Part shown: positions 10,735 to 21,827 of the stretch, in pieces
Position numbering within the stretch: the first letter of the stretch is position 1
How the letters are laid out: each line of letters starts with the position of its first letter
Notes under the pieces: generated by a model
What the model saw: only the letters and a program-made list of their open reading frames with translations
Databases searched by the model: none
Told to the model about the DNA's origin: nothing
Made by a program: the position numbers and the translations under genes
Assembly: GCA_024734495.1 (NCBI GenBank)
Contig: JALMQS010000672.1
Span: forward strand, 62,001-126,000
Length of the DNA stretch: 64,000 bases
Reading direction: 5' to 3'
From: Forficula auricularia
Taxonomy: Eukaryota > Arthropoda > Insecta > Dermaptera > Forficulidae

Positions 10735-11700
10735 TTTTGCATTTATAGCTTTCTAGTGGTCCACATATTATGTGTATATAGGTATATAAATAAATTCCGT
10801 ATAATTATTATTTTTAATAAAATAATAATTTATCGAGTTTTTTAATCAATTAAATAAATAATAATTTTTTTGAATCTATTTTTTACATCAAATAATGTAT
10901 AAGATTGTATTTGAGGTTTCGATTTCGTAGATTACTTCCCCCCACCATTGACTGCGCTTGATCTTCTAGCTTGCGATAATTAATATTTTTAGTCCGTGTT
11001 TATTAATAAGAAGAATTTTAATCAATTAAATTGGCAAATTCTAATATATAACAATATTTGGTATAAAGTATTCGTGAGTTTTAAAATTAAAAAACCAATT
11101 AATAAATAAAAGATAATTAAAAAAATATGTAAACAATCTATTTTATTGAGTTTTTCATCTATCAATAATTACTTTAATTAAGAAAAGATCAATTAAGATG
11201 AAATTTGTCGAGGTCCAGACCTAGCCAGATCGATTTCTCATTCTCAAAATTTGTTAATAGAGTTAGTTTCATCTAAATAGAAAAAAGATACAAATATATA
11301 TACAATTTTTGTTCTTAGTTGAATAAAAGATTTCACTGTCGATGGTAACAGAATTGTTTTTATTTTAGGTTAAAAATAAAATAAAATGAGAGAGTCTTCT
11401 GTTTTTAAATAAAATAATTTTTAATTATTTCTAGAGACTATAGTTTCGAAGGCATTGCCTTCATCATCAGTCTATCACAAATATTTCAAATTAGTTACAA
11501 ATTAAGATTTATACATAGAAAATTTTTCTATGTATAAATCTTAATTTGTAACTAATTTGAAATATTTGTGATAGACTGATGATGAAGGCAATGCTTCGAA
11601 ACTATAGTCTCTAGAAATAATTAAAAATTATTTTATTTAAAAAACAGAAGACTCTCTCATTTTATTCAATTTTTGTTCGTTTAATAAGAATAGATTAGAT
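10735..11700 (+). repeat. family DE, diverged copy split by a palindromic insertion
   Basis: The part with CTTTCTAGTGGTCCACATA near 10750 and the part with GTCCAGACCTAGCCAG near 11212 are in the same order as in the copy at 48786-51545. The middle is diverged. The 3' part is interrupted at 11315-11666 and resumes with CGTTTAATAAGAATAGA. Confidence 0.68.
11315..11666. mobile_element. palindromic foldback insertion
   Basis: From about 11388 to 11660 the sequence is a near-perfect palindrome, with arms of about 135 bp meeting near 11522 (AGAAAATTTTTCT). The insertion is bounded by 12-bp direct repeats CAATTTTTGTTC (11303-11314 and 11667-11678). Non-coding. Confidence 0.8.
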
Positions 11701-11894
11701 ATATTTTAGAATCCTTCTGACGAATAACAAAATTGTGAAACGACCCAAATTGATTAAGGAACATGAAATACACCCATAGGAAATATTTTTTTTTTCTCTC
11801 TCTCAAGTGTGTTATAATTATCAATTTGGATCGTTATTAGGAAATGTCAACTTGAAGTGACGTCACAGGGCGAACGCTGCATTGAGCCTGAGCG

Positions 11895-11930
<36 letters not shown>

Positions 11931-12308
11931 GTAGATGGTGTTTTTGATATGTACGTTAAAATAATAATAATAATAATAATCATTTTGATATATGGAATTG
12001 AATTCTTATTTTCTCTCTCTCTCTCTCTCCTTCTATTTTTTCTTTCCGGCATATTTCTCAATTTTATCGTGTTATCGTCTTGAATATTTTCTGCCCCAAT
12101 GCTCACCCACATTCCCTCTTGTCCCATTTTCCTTCTTTTTTTGGGGGGGGTGGGGGGTGGTTGGCGTTGATGTCAACATTGTTTTTCACTCAACATCGAA
12201 ACTAAAAATATTTAATTTAATCATTTTTTTTTTTAATTAATCGCAAAGTTTATTTCAAATTCTTGTCTTATTTTTGTATACCTACAATTATTATTCGTGA
12301 AAAGATTT
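11701..12308. other. low-complexity region
   Basis: Holds an AGAC tetranucleotide repeat (about 11893-11932), an AAT run near 11960-11980, a CT run near 12011-12028 and a G-rich patch near 12144-12160. The open frames here are made of these repeats. Confidence 0.7.
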
Positions 12309-12650
12309 TTTAACCGACTTCAAAAAAGGAGGAGGTTTTCAATTCGACTGATTTTTTTTTTGTGTCTATGTTACCTGATATCTACGCCAATTGTGAACCA
12401 ATTTTGATGATTTTTTTTACATTGGGTTCAGTCTAGTTTCCGATTCGTCCCGTTTTTTTTTTCATTGGTATTGGACCTTTTTTACTTTGTTTGTTTGTTT
12501 AGGCATAACTTCTTTGTTTATGAACCGATTTCGATAATTCGTTTTATATTGGTAAGAGGGTACCTTAGGAGTGGTCTCATATTAATTTAGTCTAGTTCTG
12601 AAGATATGATCAATGACGAAATAACGTAAATATTCAATTCTTATGAGCAA
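12309..12650 (+). repeat. family F, large type
   Basis: Begins AACCGACTTCAAAAAAGG followed by GGAGGTTTTCAATTCG, then two stretches of the type GAACCAATTTTGATGAT. Parts recur near 4390, 6050 and, inverted, 33105-33290. Elements starting this way are common in insect genomes (from memory). No protein is encoded here. Confidence 0.6.
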
Positions 12651-12889
12651 ATAATCGAAATTATAATAAATATAATCTTTTATAAAAAAATCAATCTTAA
12701 AACTTTCATTTAAAACCCGCAAACGTTTCCAGAGAATTTCTATATTTATTAATTGAATTTTATTATCATTTTCTGATTCATTCACCCAACCCTTTTTCTT
12801 ACGAGATCCATGCAAGGTATTATATTAAGTCACTATTAATAACATCACTAAAAAGAGAAAAATAAAAATAATTTTTATAAAAAAATAAA

Positions 12890-13280
12890 ACCGACTTCAA
12901 AAAAATTAAATGCATCAAATAAAATAATAAAACATAAAAATCAAACAAAATCCACTAAAAGGTTTAAAATAATTATTATCTTATTTAGTTACAACTAAAT
13001 GACGAAATATTAACATGAAATTACTTTTTGAAGTCGGTACCAAACATATACTTTTTATGAATCGCACACGACGGATCTTACTTAGTATGTTTGGCGGGTA
13101 CGCTCGCTTATAGGTATAGTTTGTTTGGCACCGACTTCAAAAAGTAATTTCATGTTATTATTTTGTCGTTTAGTTGTAACTAAATAAGATAATTATTATT
13201 TTAAACCTTTTAGTGTATTTTATTTTATTTTTGAGTTCTTATTATTTTATTTGTTGCATTTAATTTTTTTGAAGTCGGTT
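12890..13280. mobile_element. pair of family F MITEs in inverted orientation
   Basis: Two roughly 150-bp elements, 12890-13038 (minus) and 13130-13280 (plus), each with inverted ends ACCGACTTC / GAAGTCGGT. They face away from each other across a 91-bp spacer, so the whole region forms a large imperfect palindrome. Confidence 0.75.
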
Positions 13281-13684
13281 TTTTTTTTTTATAAAAATTA
13301 TTTTTTTTGAATTCCCCAAAAAAAAAAAAATAATAGAACCACAACAGTAGAAGAATTGATAAGCCGAAATCTTGAGCAGATTATTCTTGGGTGGCTGCCC
13401 TTATTGTCTTATTACAACCGACTGAGTTCACTGCTGCTTGCTTGCATTTCTCAAAGGGGAATTATAATAAGTTGATCTGCAAGGCCTGGTCTAGACACGC
13501 CTTCACTAATTATCATCCACTCGCCGAGCTAAGATTCGTTTTTAAAAATTTGTAAAAAGTCAAGAGATACTGTTAAGAGGTATAAAAGGTGTGGATAGCG
13601 GAATATCACAATGATAGATAATTTTATAAATAAAATATATAAAGCGTTTTATTGAGGTTGCACATTATTACTACTATGCTCCTC
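13281..13684. other. unassigned DNA
   Basis: No gene recognised. The region just upstream of the LINE fragment (13440-13600) is less AT-rich and may be degraded element sequence. Confidence 0.45.
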
Positions 13685-14135
13685 CTCAATCAGCTTAGCA
13701 AACAGGAAGTTGCTATTGAAGACATATGTATGGAGCATAGCCATGTACGGGTGTGAAACCTGGACAATTGGAAAAGCGGAGAGAAAGAGATTGGAGGCTT
13801 TCGAAATGTGGTGCTACAGAAGAATGATGAATATCAAATGGATGGATAAAATTACAAATGAAGAAGTTCTTGGAAGAATCGGAGAAAGAAGAACCTTGTG
13901 GAAGAGTCTGAAGAAGAGAAGAGGTCAGATGATGGGGCACACACTGAGACATGGGGGACTGCTTAGGGATATCTTGGAGGGGGAGGTGGGAAAGAAAAGG
14001 GGAAGGGGAAGAACCAGATTAGAATATTTCAACCAAATAATTGGGGATATGGGATGCCAGACATTTAGAGAGGTTAAACAGCTGGCGGGGGACAGAGTCG
14101 AGTGGAGACGGATTGTTGCATCAAACCAGTCTTAG
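13685..14135 (+). pseudogene. LINE endonuclease-reverse transcriptase, C-terminal fragment
   Basis: The frame runs without interruption to the stop at 14133-14135. It encodes the last ~145 residues of a non-LTR retrotransposon ORF2, after the RT fingers/palm. Visible motifs are YGCETW, the block FEMWCYRRMMNI, TNEEVL and MGHTLRHGGLL, which are typical of arthropod LINE ORF2 tails. The frame is already open before the ATG at 13710, as expected for a 5'-truncated insertion. It is followed at 14146-14168 by a GAT repeat, a common kind of LINE tail. The clade (RTE-like, L2-like or other) cannot be fixed without a search. The catalytic RT domain is absent, so it is dead. Confidence 0.85.
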
Positions 14136-15299
14136 GACTGTATACTCAATGATGATGATGATGATGACATTATTACAATACATAGAATAGTACATGAGGA
14201 AAAAGCAATATATAGAAAGTTACATGAACTCGAGTAGAAAATGAAGTGAGTAATAAATTAAGTTAAGATAGTCAACACCGGAGTGGCGCTGATGTCATAT
14301 CGGAGGAGCCAATATTTGAACAGATACCAACCATATAAATTTCAAACGTAATTTTTCACATAAGGTTAAATTTTTATTAAAATTACCCATCATTAATTAT
14401 AGGGTGGTCCATAAAGAGTCATTTTTGAAAATAGAAAGAAAACAAAACTATTATAGACTCCGGAGCAAAAAAATCGACCCACCAATAAAAACTTTATTAA
14501 ATCTATATATGTATAATAAAAATGAATTTCTGTTGATTCGTAAGCGCAGATCTCTCAAATGCCTGGAAAGATTTGGCTAATTTTTTTTAAATGTTCGTAA
14601 TAGTCCAATTCAGGTTAATACGTAAAAAAAAAATTGGAAAAGTTTCCGGAAAATTGGAAAATTCAAGAAAAACAAAAAAAAATTCAGGTTAGCCAACATA
14701 GCTTGCCAAACAATAAAAGAACTAAACTAACAAAAAAAACAAGTGTTGGCGGCCCTGTTTGTAAGATTTTTGAGTGTCATTCATTCTCAATAGTTCTGAC
14801 TACATTATCGTTGAAGAATAATTTAATACTGCAACAAAGATTTAAAAACTATCTATTTTTTTTAAAGTAAATTTAAAAAAAAAACGTCATGATAACTAAA
14901 TTTTTGAAAAAGTTATGGTTATTTAAAAAAAAGCTATTTTTTTTTCAAAAATTCCTAACTTCTTTTGGGTTGGGTGAAAATTTTTTAAAAAATTCTGAAA
15001 ACCGTCTTTAATAGGCTAGAAAAAAATAAAAAAATTTTCAGCCAAGCTTTTGATTATATATATATATATATCATTTTTTCTATTGTATTTAAGACCCTCA
15101 GTCATTTCAAAAGAACTAAGCCTTTTGGCTTTTGTATTCGAGCTCATTCATTCATTTTAATATTATTTATTTATTTCAAAGTTAATTATAAAGGATTATT
15201 GAAACTATACTAACTAAACTAACTGAAATGAATTAATTAGATTTTGGAATTTGTTTAAAAATATATTTTAAAGATTAAAACCAAATATATATTATATAT
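14136..15299. other. unassigned AT-rich DNA with a Tc1-like terminal fragment
   Basis: At about 14461-14502 lies CCACCAATAAAAACTTTATT, the terminal repeat of the Tc1-like element at 44867-45382. The rest shows poly-A/T stretches and no gene; a 78-codon frame at 14634 is not protein-like. Confidence 0.5.
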
Positions 15300-16629
15300 T
15301 AGGCTGGGTCAAAAAAATCCATTTTTTTACAAGTAACACGGAAAATGGGTTGCTAGATAACTTAAAAAAATTCTTTCTAAATATGAGCTCTTAATTTTAA
15401 TAGAGAAGATCCTCCGCAACGCAGTTTCTTATTTTTTCTCAGTCCAATAGAAAAAATCATACCTCATCATTAATTAATTGTACAGAAAAATGTTTTTAAA
15501 GAATTTCATAGGAAATTTAATGCTCTACAAAAAAGGTATCTTATATTTTTTCCGTAAACCCCACCATTTGAAAGATATTGAAGATTTAAGTTTGATTATT
15601 TTAAGACAAATTTCATTTTTGTTTATGAATTTTATAACTCGACAATAAATGGCTATTATAAAATTCGCAATACAAATTTTTGTAGGAAATTAACTGCTCT
15701 ATAAAAAAGGTGTCTTATGTTTTGGCGATTAAATTAAGCGTTCAAAAGATATTCATCATCAAACTTTCATGTGTAAAGATTTTAAGAGTTTTTGATTAGA
15801 TATTCGAAAAATTTCAATTTAATTTATGAATTTCATACAAATTTCATTTTTTCTCATTAATATAAGTATTATTTTCAAAATTTTTGAATTTTTTTTTCAA
15901 TTATTCTAAACATTTTATTTTTAATCATTAGAAATCACGATCATGTTTTTTTTTCGATAACGTCAACATTTTTCCACTATAGCTTCCACTATATTGTCCT
16001 AGAGAAAATTTCTTTTGAGAAAATTTTTTTTTCAAAAATTTTGAAAATAAAACTCAATTAATACTTATATTAATGACAAAAATGAAATTTGTATGAAATT
16101 CATAAATTAATTTGAAATTTGTCGAATATCTAATCAAAAACTCTTAAAAATTTTACACATGAAAGTTTGATGATGAATATCTTTTGAATGCTTAATTTAA
16201 TCGCCAAAACATAAGACACCTTTTTATAGAGCAGTTAATTTCCTATAAAAATTTGTATTGCGAATTTTATAATAGCCATTTATTGTCGAGTTATAAAAAT
16301 TCATAAAACAAAATGAAATTTGTCTTGAAATAATCAAACTTAAATCTTCAATATCTTTCAAAAGGTGAGGTTTACGGAAAAAATATAAGATACATTTTTT
16401 ATAGAGCATTAAATTTCCTACGAAATTTATCAAGAACATTTTTCTGTCCAATCAATTAATGATGAGGTATGAATTTTTTTCTATTGACCGAGAAAAAAAA
16501 ACTGCGATGCGGAGGAGCTTCTTATTAAAATTAAGAGCTCATATTTAGAAATTTTTTTTAAGGTGTCTAGCAACCCATTTTTCCGTGTCACTTGTAAAAA
16601 AAATAATGGATTTTTTGACCTACCCTATT
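15300..16629. mobile_element. long foldback element (about 1.3 kb)
   Basis: The left end GGCTGGGTCAAAAAAATCC and right end GGATTTTTTGACCTACCC are inverted copies, and the arms match over about 600 bp each, for example ATGAGCTCTTAA at 15383 and TTAAGAGCTCAT at 16531. The centre (about 15900-16030) is unpaired. Flanks are TA-rich. No protein is seen; the small frames on each arm are mirror images. Confidence 0.85.
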
Positions 16630-16764
16630 ATATATATAATATATTTATTCTCTGTAACTAATAAAACATCAATAAAGCAGGCACGTGGGGGTTCAGGGTG
16701 CGAAGCCCCTTGGCTAGCTAAATGCTCGCCATCGGCGGGCCTTGAAGCTAGTAGTAAATAATTT

Positions 16765-17218
16765 TTAATTTTTTCACAAGTAACTATACATTATTGAAAT
16801 TATTGCTTATTGCAAGTGTACTTGCCACTGACTTAGCCCTTGATTAATTAGGCACACAATTTGAATTGCTTGGAACTTCAGAAATATCCATTTTGTATAT
16901 TTTATCTTTCTATCAATGATGTTTAATTCAAAATTATTCATTGATATTGATATTTCAATTGGAATTTGATCTTTTATTAAAATTTTATTTAAATGTAAAA
17001 TGATATTAAGAGAAAGTATGATAATTTGTAATTGTATCTTTTAATTTAATTTCACTTATTTTTTTATAAAATTCAAAAACTATCAACAAAATTTATTGAA
17101 TATGTTAGTTTAAGAGTTATTAGAACAAAGTATATGAATATTTGTAAAAATTTTAAAAATAATTTGCTATTTAATAAAGATTTTATTGGTTGCTCGATTT
17201 TTTTGGACCGTAGTGTAT
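16765..17218 (-). mobile_element. Tc1-like deletion derivative, partial copy
   Basis: Inverse of the element at 44867-45382. The preserved end carries CCAATAAAATCTTTATTAAA on the minus strand, and the other end is lost near 16765. It contains the remnant of the same HTH start (ATGGATATTTCT on the minus strand near 16894). Confidence 0.75.
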
Positions 17219-17279
17219 TTAAAAGCAAGCATTTAATCTTATTCACTATAAAGTTTATTAAATGTAATTTTAGTTTTTG

Positions 17280-17560
17280 AAAATTAAATCATCAAGATGA
17301 CGTGTTGCTACACTCTTCCAAACGGGCACGAAAATTTTGGAAAAATTTTAGTACGATTTTCTTTTGAAATGGCTTCCATTTCTTGCTGAATATTCAGCTT
17401 CAATTGATGCAATGGTGTCGGATTATTAGCGTATACCTTGCTTTTAATGTGTCCCTATAAAAAGAAGTCTGCTGGACTTAAATCGAGACTCCTCGGAGGC
17501 CAGGTTATGTCACCGCTCTCTTAAGAAACCTATCCCTTATCAGGCGCATGCTTTCATTTG
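17280..17560 (-). pseudogene. DDE transposase C-terminal fragment
   Basis: Read on the minus strand: DITWPPRSLDLSPADFF, then an in-frame stop, then GHIKSKVYANNPTPLHQLK and an amphipathic helix (NIQQEMEAIS). The first motif contains the last catalytic Asp of a mariner-like DDE domain (compare PRSPDL-x-P-x-DFFLWG in arthropod transposons). The stop replaces the Trp expected after FFL. Only about 90 residues remain, with a further frame break near the C-terminus. It lies about 150 bp upstream of a family C copy. From memory, transposons of this kind carry the type of HTH seen in C cores, so it may come from an autonomous relative of C (inference). Confidence 0.75.
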
Positions 17561-17985
17561 AAGATCAAGAAGAAAAAACCCATCAAAAATAACTTAGCCG
17601 AAGATGAGACAGTGACAGATCGAAATGTCAACCCAGAAACCTCCTAAACCATGAATTTCATCCAAATCGTTGGAGCCGTTTTCGAGAACCCGATTGGATA
17701 TACTAATACCGGGTGAGTTTTTTTTATCTTGAGACAGTCTTATAACTCAAAAACAGTGCATTATATGAAAAAAGTTTCAAATAAATGTTTATTTATATCA
17801 AGGGGGAAACTAAACTACGCTATTGTTTGTTGAGCTAGAACAAGTTTTCAGGGGTATTTCAAAGTCAACTTCTGTTTTTTTAAATAGAAACCTATATTTT
17901 TCTTTAGATTGCCAAAATTTACTAAAAAACCTGAACAACTTTCATTAGAACTATTTTTTTATACGACATCAAATAAACAAAATAT

Positions 17986-18797
17986 TGTCGCGGTCGTAAA
18001 TTCGCGATATAAATTTTCGATAAATTAAATTAATAATGTTTAGAAATTTAATATATATTCGGTGAATTGGTGAAGCATATTTCTTTTATAATAAATTATT
18101 TGTTTAAAGGTCATATTTTGCTGGGACAGGTAATAAAGGACGTGCTTTTCAACAATAGACTAATATTTGGTGGGAATGGTGGGAAAAGCAATTGTAATAG
18201 CAATAAATTTAGATTGACATGTTTAATACTTTAGGCCATCTGACTTTTTAGTGCCAGATATAAATTGAATTCTTGGAAATTCTTCCAGTAGAAGGAATTT
18301 CTAAAAACTGGAAGCGTTTCAATTAGGTCACCACGCCTTACTCATTAGGGTATCAACCAGTCAGAGGGTTTTTTTTGAAGTCTGTGAATTTTCGAGAGAG
18401 TTAGTTTTGAGAGAGTGGAGAGCAGTCAAGCAGTCAGTTTTGAGAGAGCCAAGCAGGCAGTCAGTGAGTTGTTGGAAGTCAGTCAGTTATAATGTACAAG
18501 TCCCCTTATACCAAATAAAACAAACCATGATGTAAAGTTAAAATGCGTTTTAATTCAACCCTTGCATAGAGATAGCGAACCTTTTTCCATCAACAGCGCA
18601 CATCTACCAGCAACGGAGAGCTAGACCAGAGAAACCACGACTTCGAGGTCACGCTACCCTTAGTGAGGCATTCATATCCTCCGGGACTATGATATTGCCC
18701 GCTATAAATAAATAATTATTGTGTTCGCGCCCTTAACCATCCCGGGTCGCGACATATATTGGTGGCACCAGGTGGGATACAACCACGGGCCGCAACA
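17986..18797 (+). mobile_element. LTR retrotransposon remnant: 5' LTR, PBS and end of 3' LTR
   Basis: The LTR runs 17986-18754, starts TGTCGCGGTC and ends GGGTCGCGACA, with a poly(A) signal AATAAA near 18516. After five bases comes a primer-binding-like TGGTGGCACCAGGTGGGA (18760-18777). Only about 20 bases later the element ends in CGGGCCGCAACA, which resembles the LTR's own last 12 bases. A 4-bp duplication ATAT flanks it (17982-17985 and 18798-18801). So the body and nearly all of the 3' LTR are gone while the insertion boundaries survive. A Gypsy-type origin is plausible from the 4-bp duplication but unproven. Confidence 0.8.
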
Positions 18798-19654
18798 ATA
18801 TTAAATCAATTAGATCTAAAAAAAAACCCCCAAATAATAATTATTCTTAACAATTATTCAACTTAATTATTAAATAATAATGATCAAATATTTAATTATT
18901 AAATAAATAATTTAATAATAATTAATAATTTAATAATTTTCCGAATATGTTCTGTGACATTCCAGAGTGTATCGCAAGTCTTCTGGATAAATTCCAGTTC
19001 TAATTTCTTTTGTTTTTTAACAGATTTACAACATGATAAAATGAAGCTTGTGAGGGTGGATTCCTATCAGGAAAACGCTCGGCATCCATTTCAATGGCAA
19101 CCCTATAACACTTGTTCCACATTCACCATAAATTAAGACCATTTCAATTCTGTCTTCAAAAAAAATACTGTATTTTTATTATAGTAATTCAATATAACTA
19201 TCTACTGGATTGACACGAGAAATAAACTTTTTTAAACTCAAGAATTTTAAATAGTTCTATTAAGTAGAAAATAATCTCTTAAATCTGGGTATAACGACGT
19301 TTTAAGATCATTATAAACACTTATTTTCATTGTTGTGACTTTTCAATTTAATAATTATTTTTTTAATAATTAATTATTTAATAATTATTATTTGATAATT
19401 AAATTAAATAATTGTTAAAAGTAATATTAAGATTTTTTTTGAGATCTAATTGATTCATGTATTTTATTTTTTTGATGTCGTATAAAAAAATAGTTTTTAT
19501 GAAAGTTGTTCAGTTTTTTTTTGTAGAATATGGTAGCGCAAAAAAAAAATACAGGGTTCTATTTAAAAAACACAACTTAGGAGATCGTGCGCCTTCATAT
19601 CATCCCATCGGCTATTCACCCCCTTGTGTTGGGGGAGTACATTCGGCCAACTAA

Positions 19655-20587
19655 CAACGGCCGACAAAAAAGGTTCGATCATTTGTTAGATCGATCCTTA
19701 AACTCCCCCGCGACACGCCAGAAGCATACTTCCACGCCAAAATACGGGATGGCGGACTCGGACTGCCATCCCTTGGAAGCATGATTCCACTCTTGGTGCA
19801 TGCCCGACTCAGTAGAATGAGGCAATCCGACTACCCGGCGGCCAGAGCGGCCGCTGAGTCGGTCACATGCATCCGGAGGTTAGCTTGGGCCGAACGGGTC
19901 CTGCGTAAGTTCGGCGGCGTGGAGGGTGTTGCGGCTTACTGGCGCGAGAACCTATACAGTAGCGTCGATGGCCGGGATTTGGAGATGTGCGCGGGAGCAA
20001 GGCCTTCTTTTAATTGGATGCTGCGCCCAGGAGTTATGAAGAACAACATATTTATCGAATTTTGTAGGCTTAGATCGGGGTCCCTTCCTTCAGGCGTAAG
20101 AACCAGCAGGGGAAGACGGCCGGAGGGGCCCCCGATGTGCCGGGCTGGGTGCAGACGAACTGAGACAACCGCGCACATCATCCAATGTTGTGATAGGACC
20201 GCGGATGGGCGGGTTAAGAGGCATGACGCTGTGGTACGATGTCTGGCCGACGATTTGATCAAAAAGGGAATGCGTGTCGAGTTGGAGTACTTGTACTCCA
20301 GCTCGGCGGGCAATAGAAAGCCAGACATCGTGGCAAAGGATGCGGCGGGGGTGGTGTGGGTTTTGGACGTCCAGATCGTCTCCGCGCTTGCAGGACTGGG
20401 TGTTGCCCACCGAAATAAAATAGAAAAATATAGGGGCAACTCCAGTCTGGTAGATAATATTGCGGAGCGATTTGGCGTCGGGGCGGGCTCGGTCAGGGTC
20501 GAGGCCATCACACTCTCGTGGAAGGGAGTGTGGTGGCATAAAGCGGTGGAGTCCCTCATCGCCCTGGGTATATCCCAAAAACAATAA
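19655..20587 (+). pseudogene. R2-group (restriction-like endonuclease) LINE, ORF C-terminus
   Basis: An uninterrupted frame of 310 codons encodes the C-terminal third of a site-specific LINE protein. In order: the thumb-type block YFHAKIRDGGLGLPSL; a zinc motif C-x3-C-x7-H-x4-C (around MCRAGC...HIIQCC); the restriction-like nuclease signature RKPD followed 13 residues later by LDVQ; and a terminal W-rich stretch (LSWKGVWW). Known: this layout is that of R2/R4/NeSL-type LINEs, whose nuclease nicks a fixed target and primes reverse transcription. The RT proper is missing, and frames upstream of 19655 are broken, so this is a 5'-truncated dead copy. The true frame continues upstream of the ATG at 19781. 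Base composition is far richer in G+C than the host C element. Confidence 0.9.
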
Positions 20588-20884
20588 ACGATTTGACATA
20601 TAGGGCGATGAGGGGATCTCTTCTTAATTTTTACACTTTCGGCAGAAGAACATGGAGAGCGGGTGGCGTATGATTATTTTTTGTGAATAAAAAAAAAAAA
20701 AGAAATGTGAAATGTGAGCCAGGATTAATCCTGGCTCTCTCAGCCACCCGCTCTGAATCTGAATTAATTTGTTCTGAAGCCGAAAGTGTGAAAGATTTGT
20801 GGGTAAATTTGTGTAATAATCTTAAATTTTCTTGTAAGAGGCGGCCCGCTCCTCGGAGGCCCAATAAATAAAATAAAATAAAAA
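20588..20884 (+). other. structured 3' UTR and tail of the R2-group LINE
   Basis: Three nested inverted repeats: ACACTTTCGGC (20633-20643) with 20779-20789; AGAGCGGGTGGC (20656-20667) with 20743-20754; and a perfect 22-bp palindrome at 20716-20737. After that comes a tail of AATAAA-like units ending near 20884, where the C arm resumes. In R2 elements the folded 3' UTR is what the RT recognises (known); a similar role here is inference. Confidence 0.75.
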
Positions 20885-21033
20885 TACTCTTGAAAGCTTG
20901 TTCTGCGTCGACAAACAATAGTCTAGTTTAGTTTCCCCCCTGATCTAAATAAACTTTTATTTGAAACTTTTTTCCATATAATGCATTGTTTTTGAATTAT
21001 AAGACTGTCTCAAGATAATAAACTCACCCGGTA

Positions 21034-21815
21034 CACAAGAATTACTCATTTAATATAATAAAAATAATTACATTAATTAAAAACAAATACAAAAACTTCC
21101 GATAAATCTCGAAAATTTGATTTTAATAAATTTAGAAATTCGAAACGGTTTGATTTTCAAGAAATGTGTTCTCATAGAAAGTTCTTCCAATATTATATTC
21201 AAGCAGTTTTCTTTTAGTAAACGTTACCTTTAAAATCAGTAAAATCTTAATATTAGAAGACACAGTCTATATTTTTATATACTGATGTTAAGTATGACGT
21301 CATTTCACAAAAATCGAAAAATGGTAGAATGTAGCTAGTAGTAGTAGTAGTAATAATAGGGGTGGGGGGCGTGGAGAAAAAAAATCCTAAAAGAATTCCT
21401 TCCCTCTCTGTCCGCCTGTACCGTCGCCGTCGCGTCGGCATCCAAAGGTCCAGCCAGCTCAGCTTGGAAGGGCCAGCCAACCATTGGGTTGGTGGAGGCG
21501 AAGGTTCCATGAGTGAGTGATTCGTTGATTCAATTACGTCATTCCCCGGACACTTGCCCCCTCTTTCACCAAAGACTTAACTTTCCTCACTTGGTAATAA
21601 TTTAATATTGATTCTCGCTAGAGAACAGCCACCGACACTTGCCAATTACTATTTCAAAAGTACCGAGCCACCCACCCACACCCACCCACCCACCCACACC
21701 CACCAGTCACTCATCTAATTGAAACAGTCAATTTTATACCCTGGATACTTTAACCTTGAATAATTTCTTCAAATCCTAATTCTGATCACTAAAGTATAAA
21801 GTATAAAGTTATAAA
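21034..21815. other. unassigned, possibly single-copy DNA
   Basis: Does not match the repeat families defined here. It contains a GTA run near 21336, a GC-richer patch at 21410-21510, a run of CCCA units near 21668-21704 and no convincing reading frame or splice structure. Confidence 0.45.
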
Positions 21816-21827
21816 TACCCGGTGAGT

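Larger units (their letters stand above)
17707..21033. mobile_element. family C copy hosting an LTR remnant and an R2-group LINE
   Basis: C ends lie at 17707 (ACCGGGTGAG) and 21033 (CTCACCCGGT). The left arm is split at 17986-18797 by an LTR-element remnant, and the right arm at about 19581-20884 by a LINE. The core (about 18950-19160) keeps the minus-strand HTH remnant (ATTCCTATCAGGAAAACGC on the plus strand is its complement). Confidence 0.85.

Noticed and set aside
13713..13952. Minus-strand 79-codon frame
   Set aside because: It is the complement of the LINE ORF2 fragment, which has clear motifs on the plus strand.
19936..20599. Minus-strand open frames of 207 and 169 codons
   Set aside because: They lie opposite the R2-group LINE frame, whose motifs are clear; the GC-rich coding strand keeps the complementary frames open by chance.
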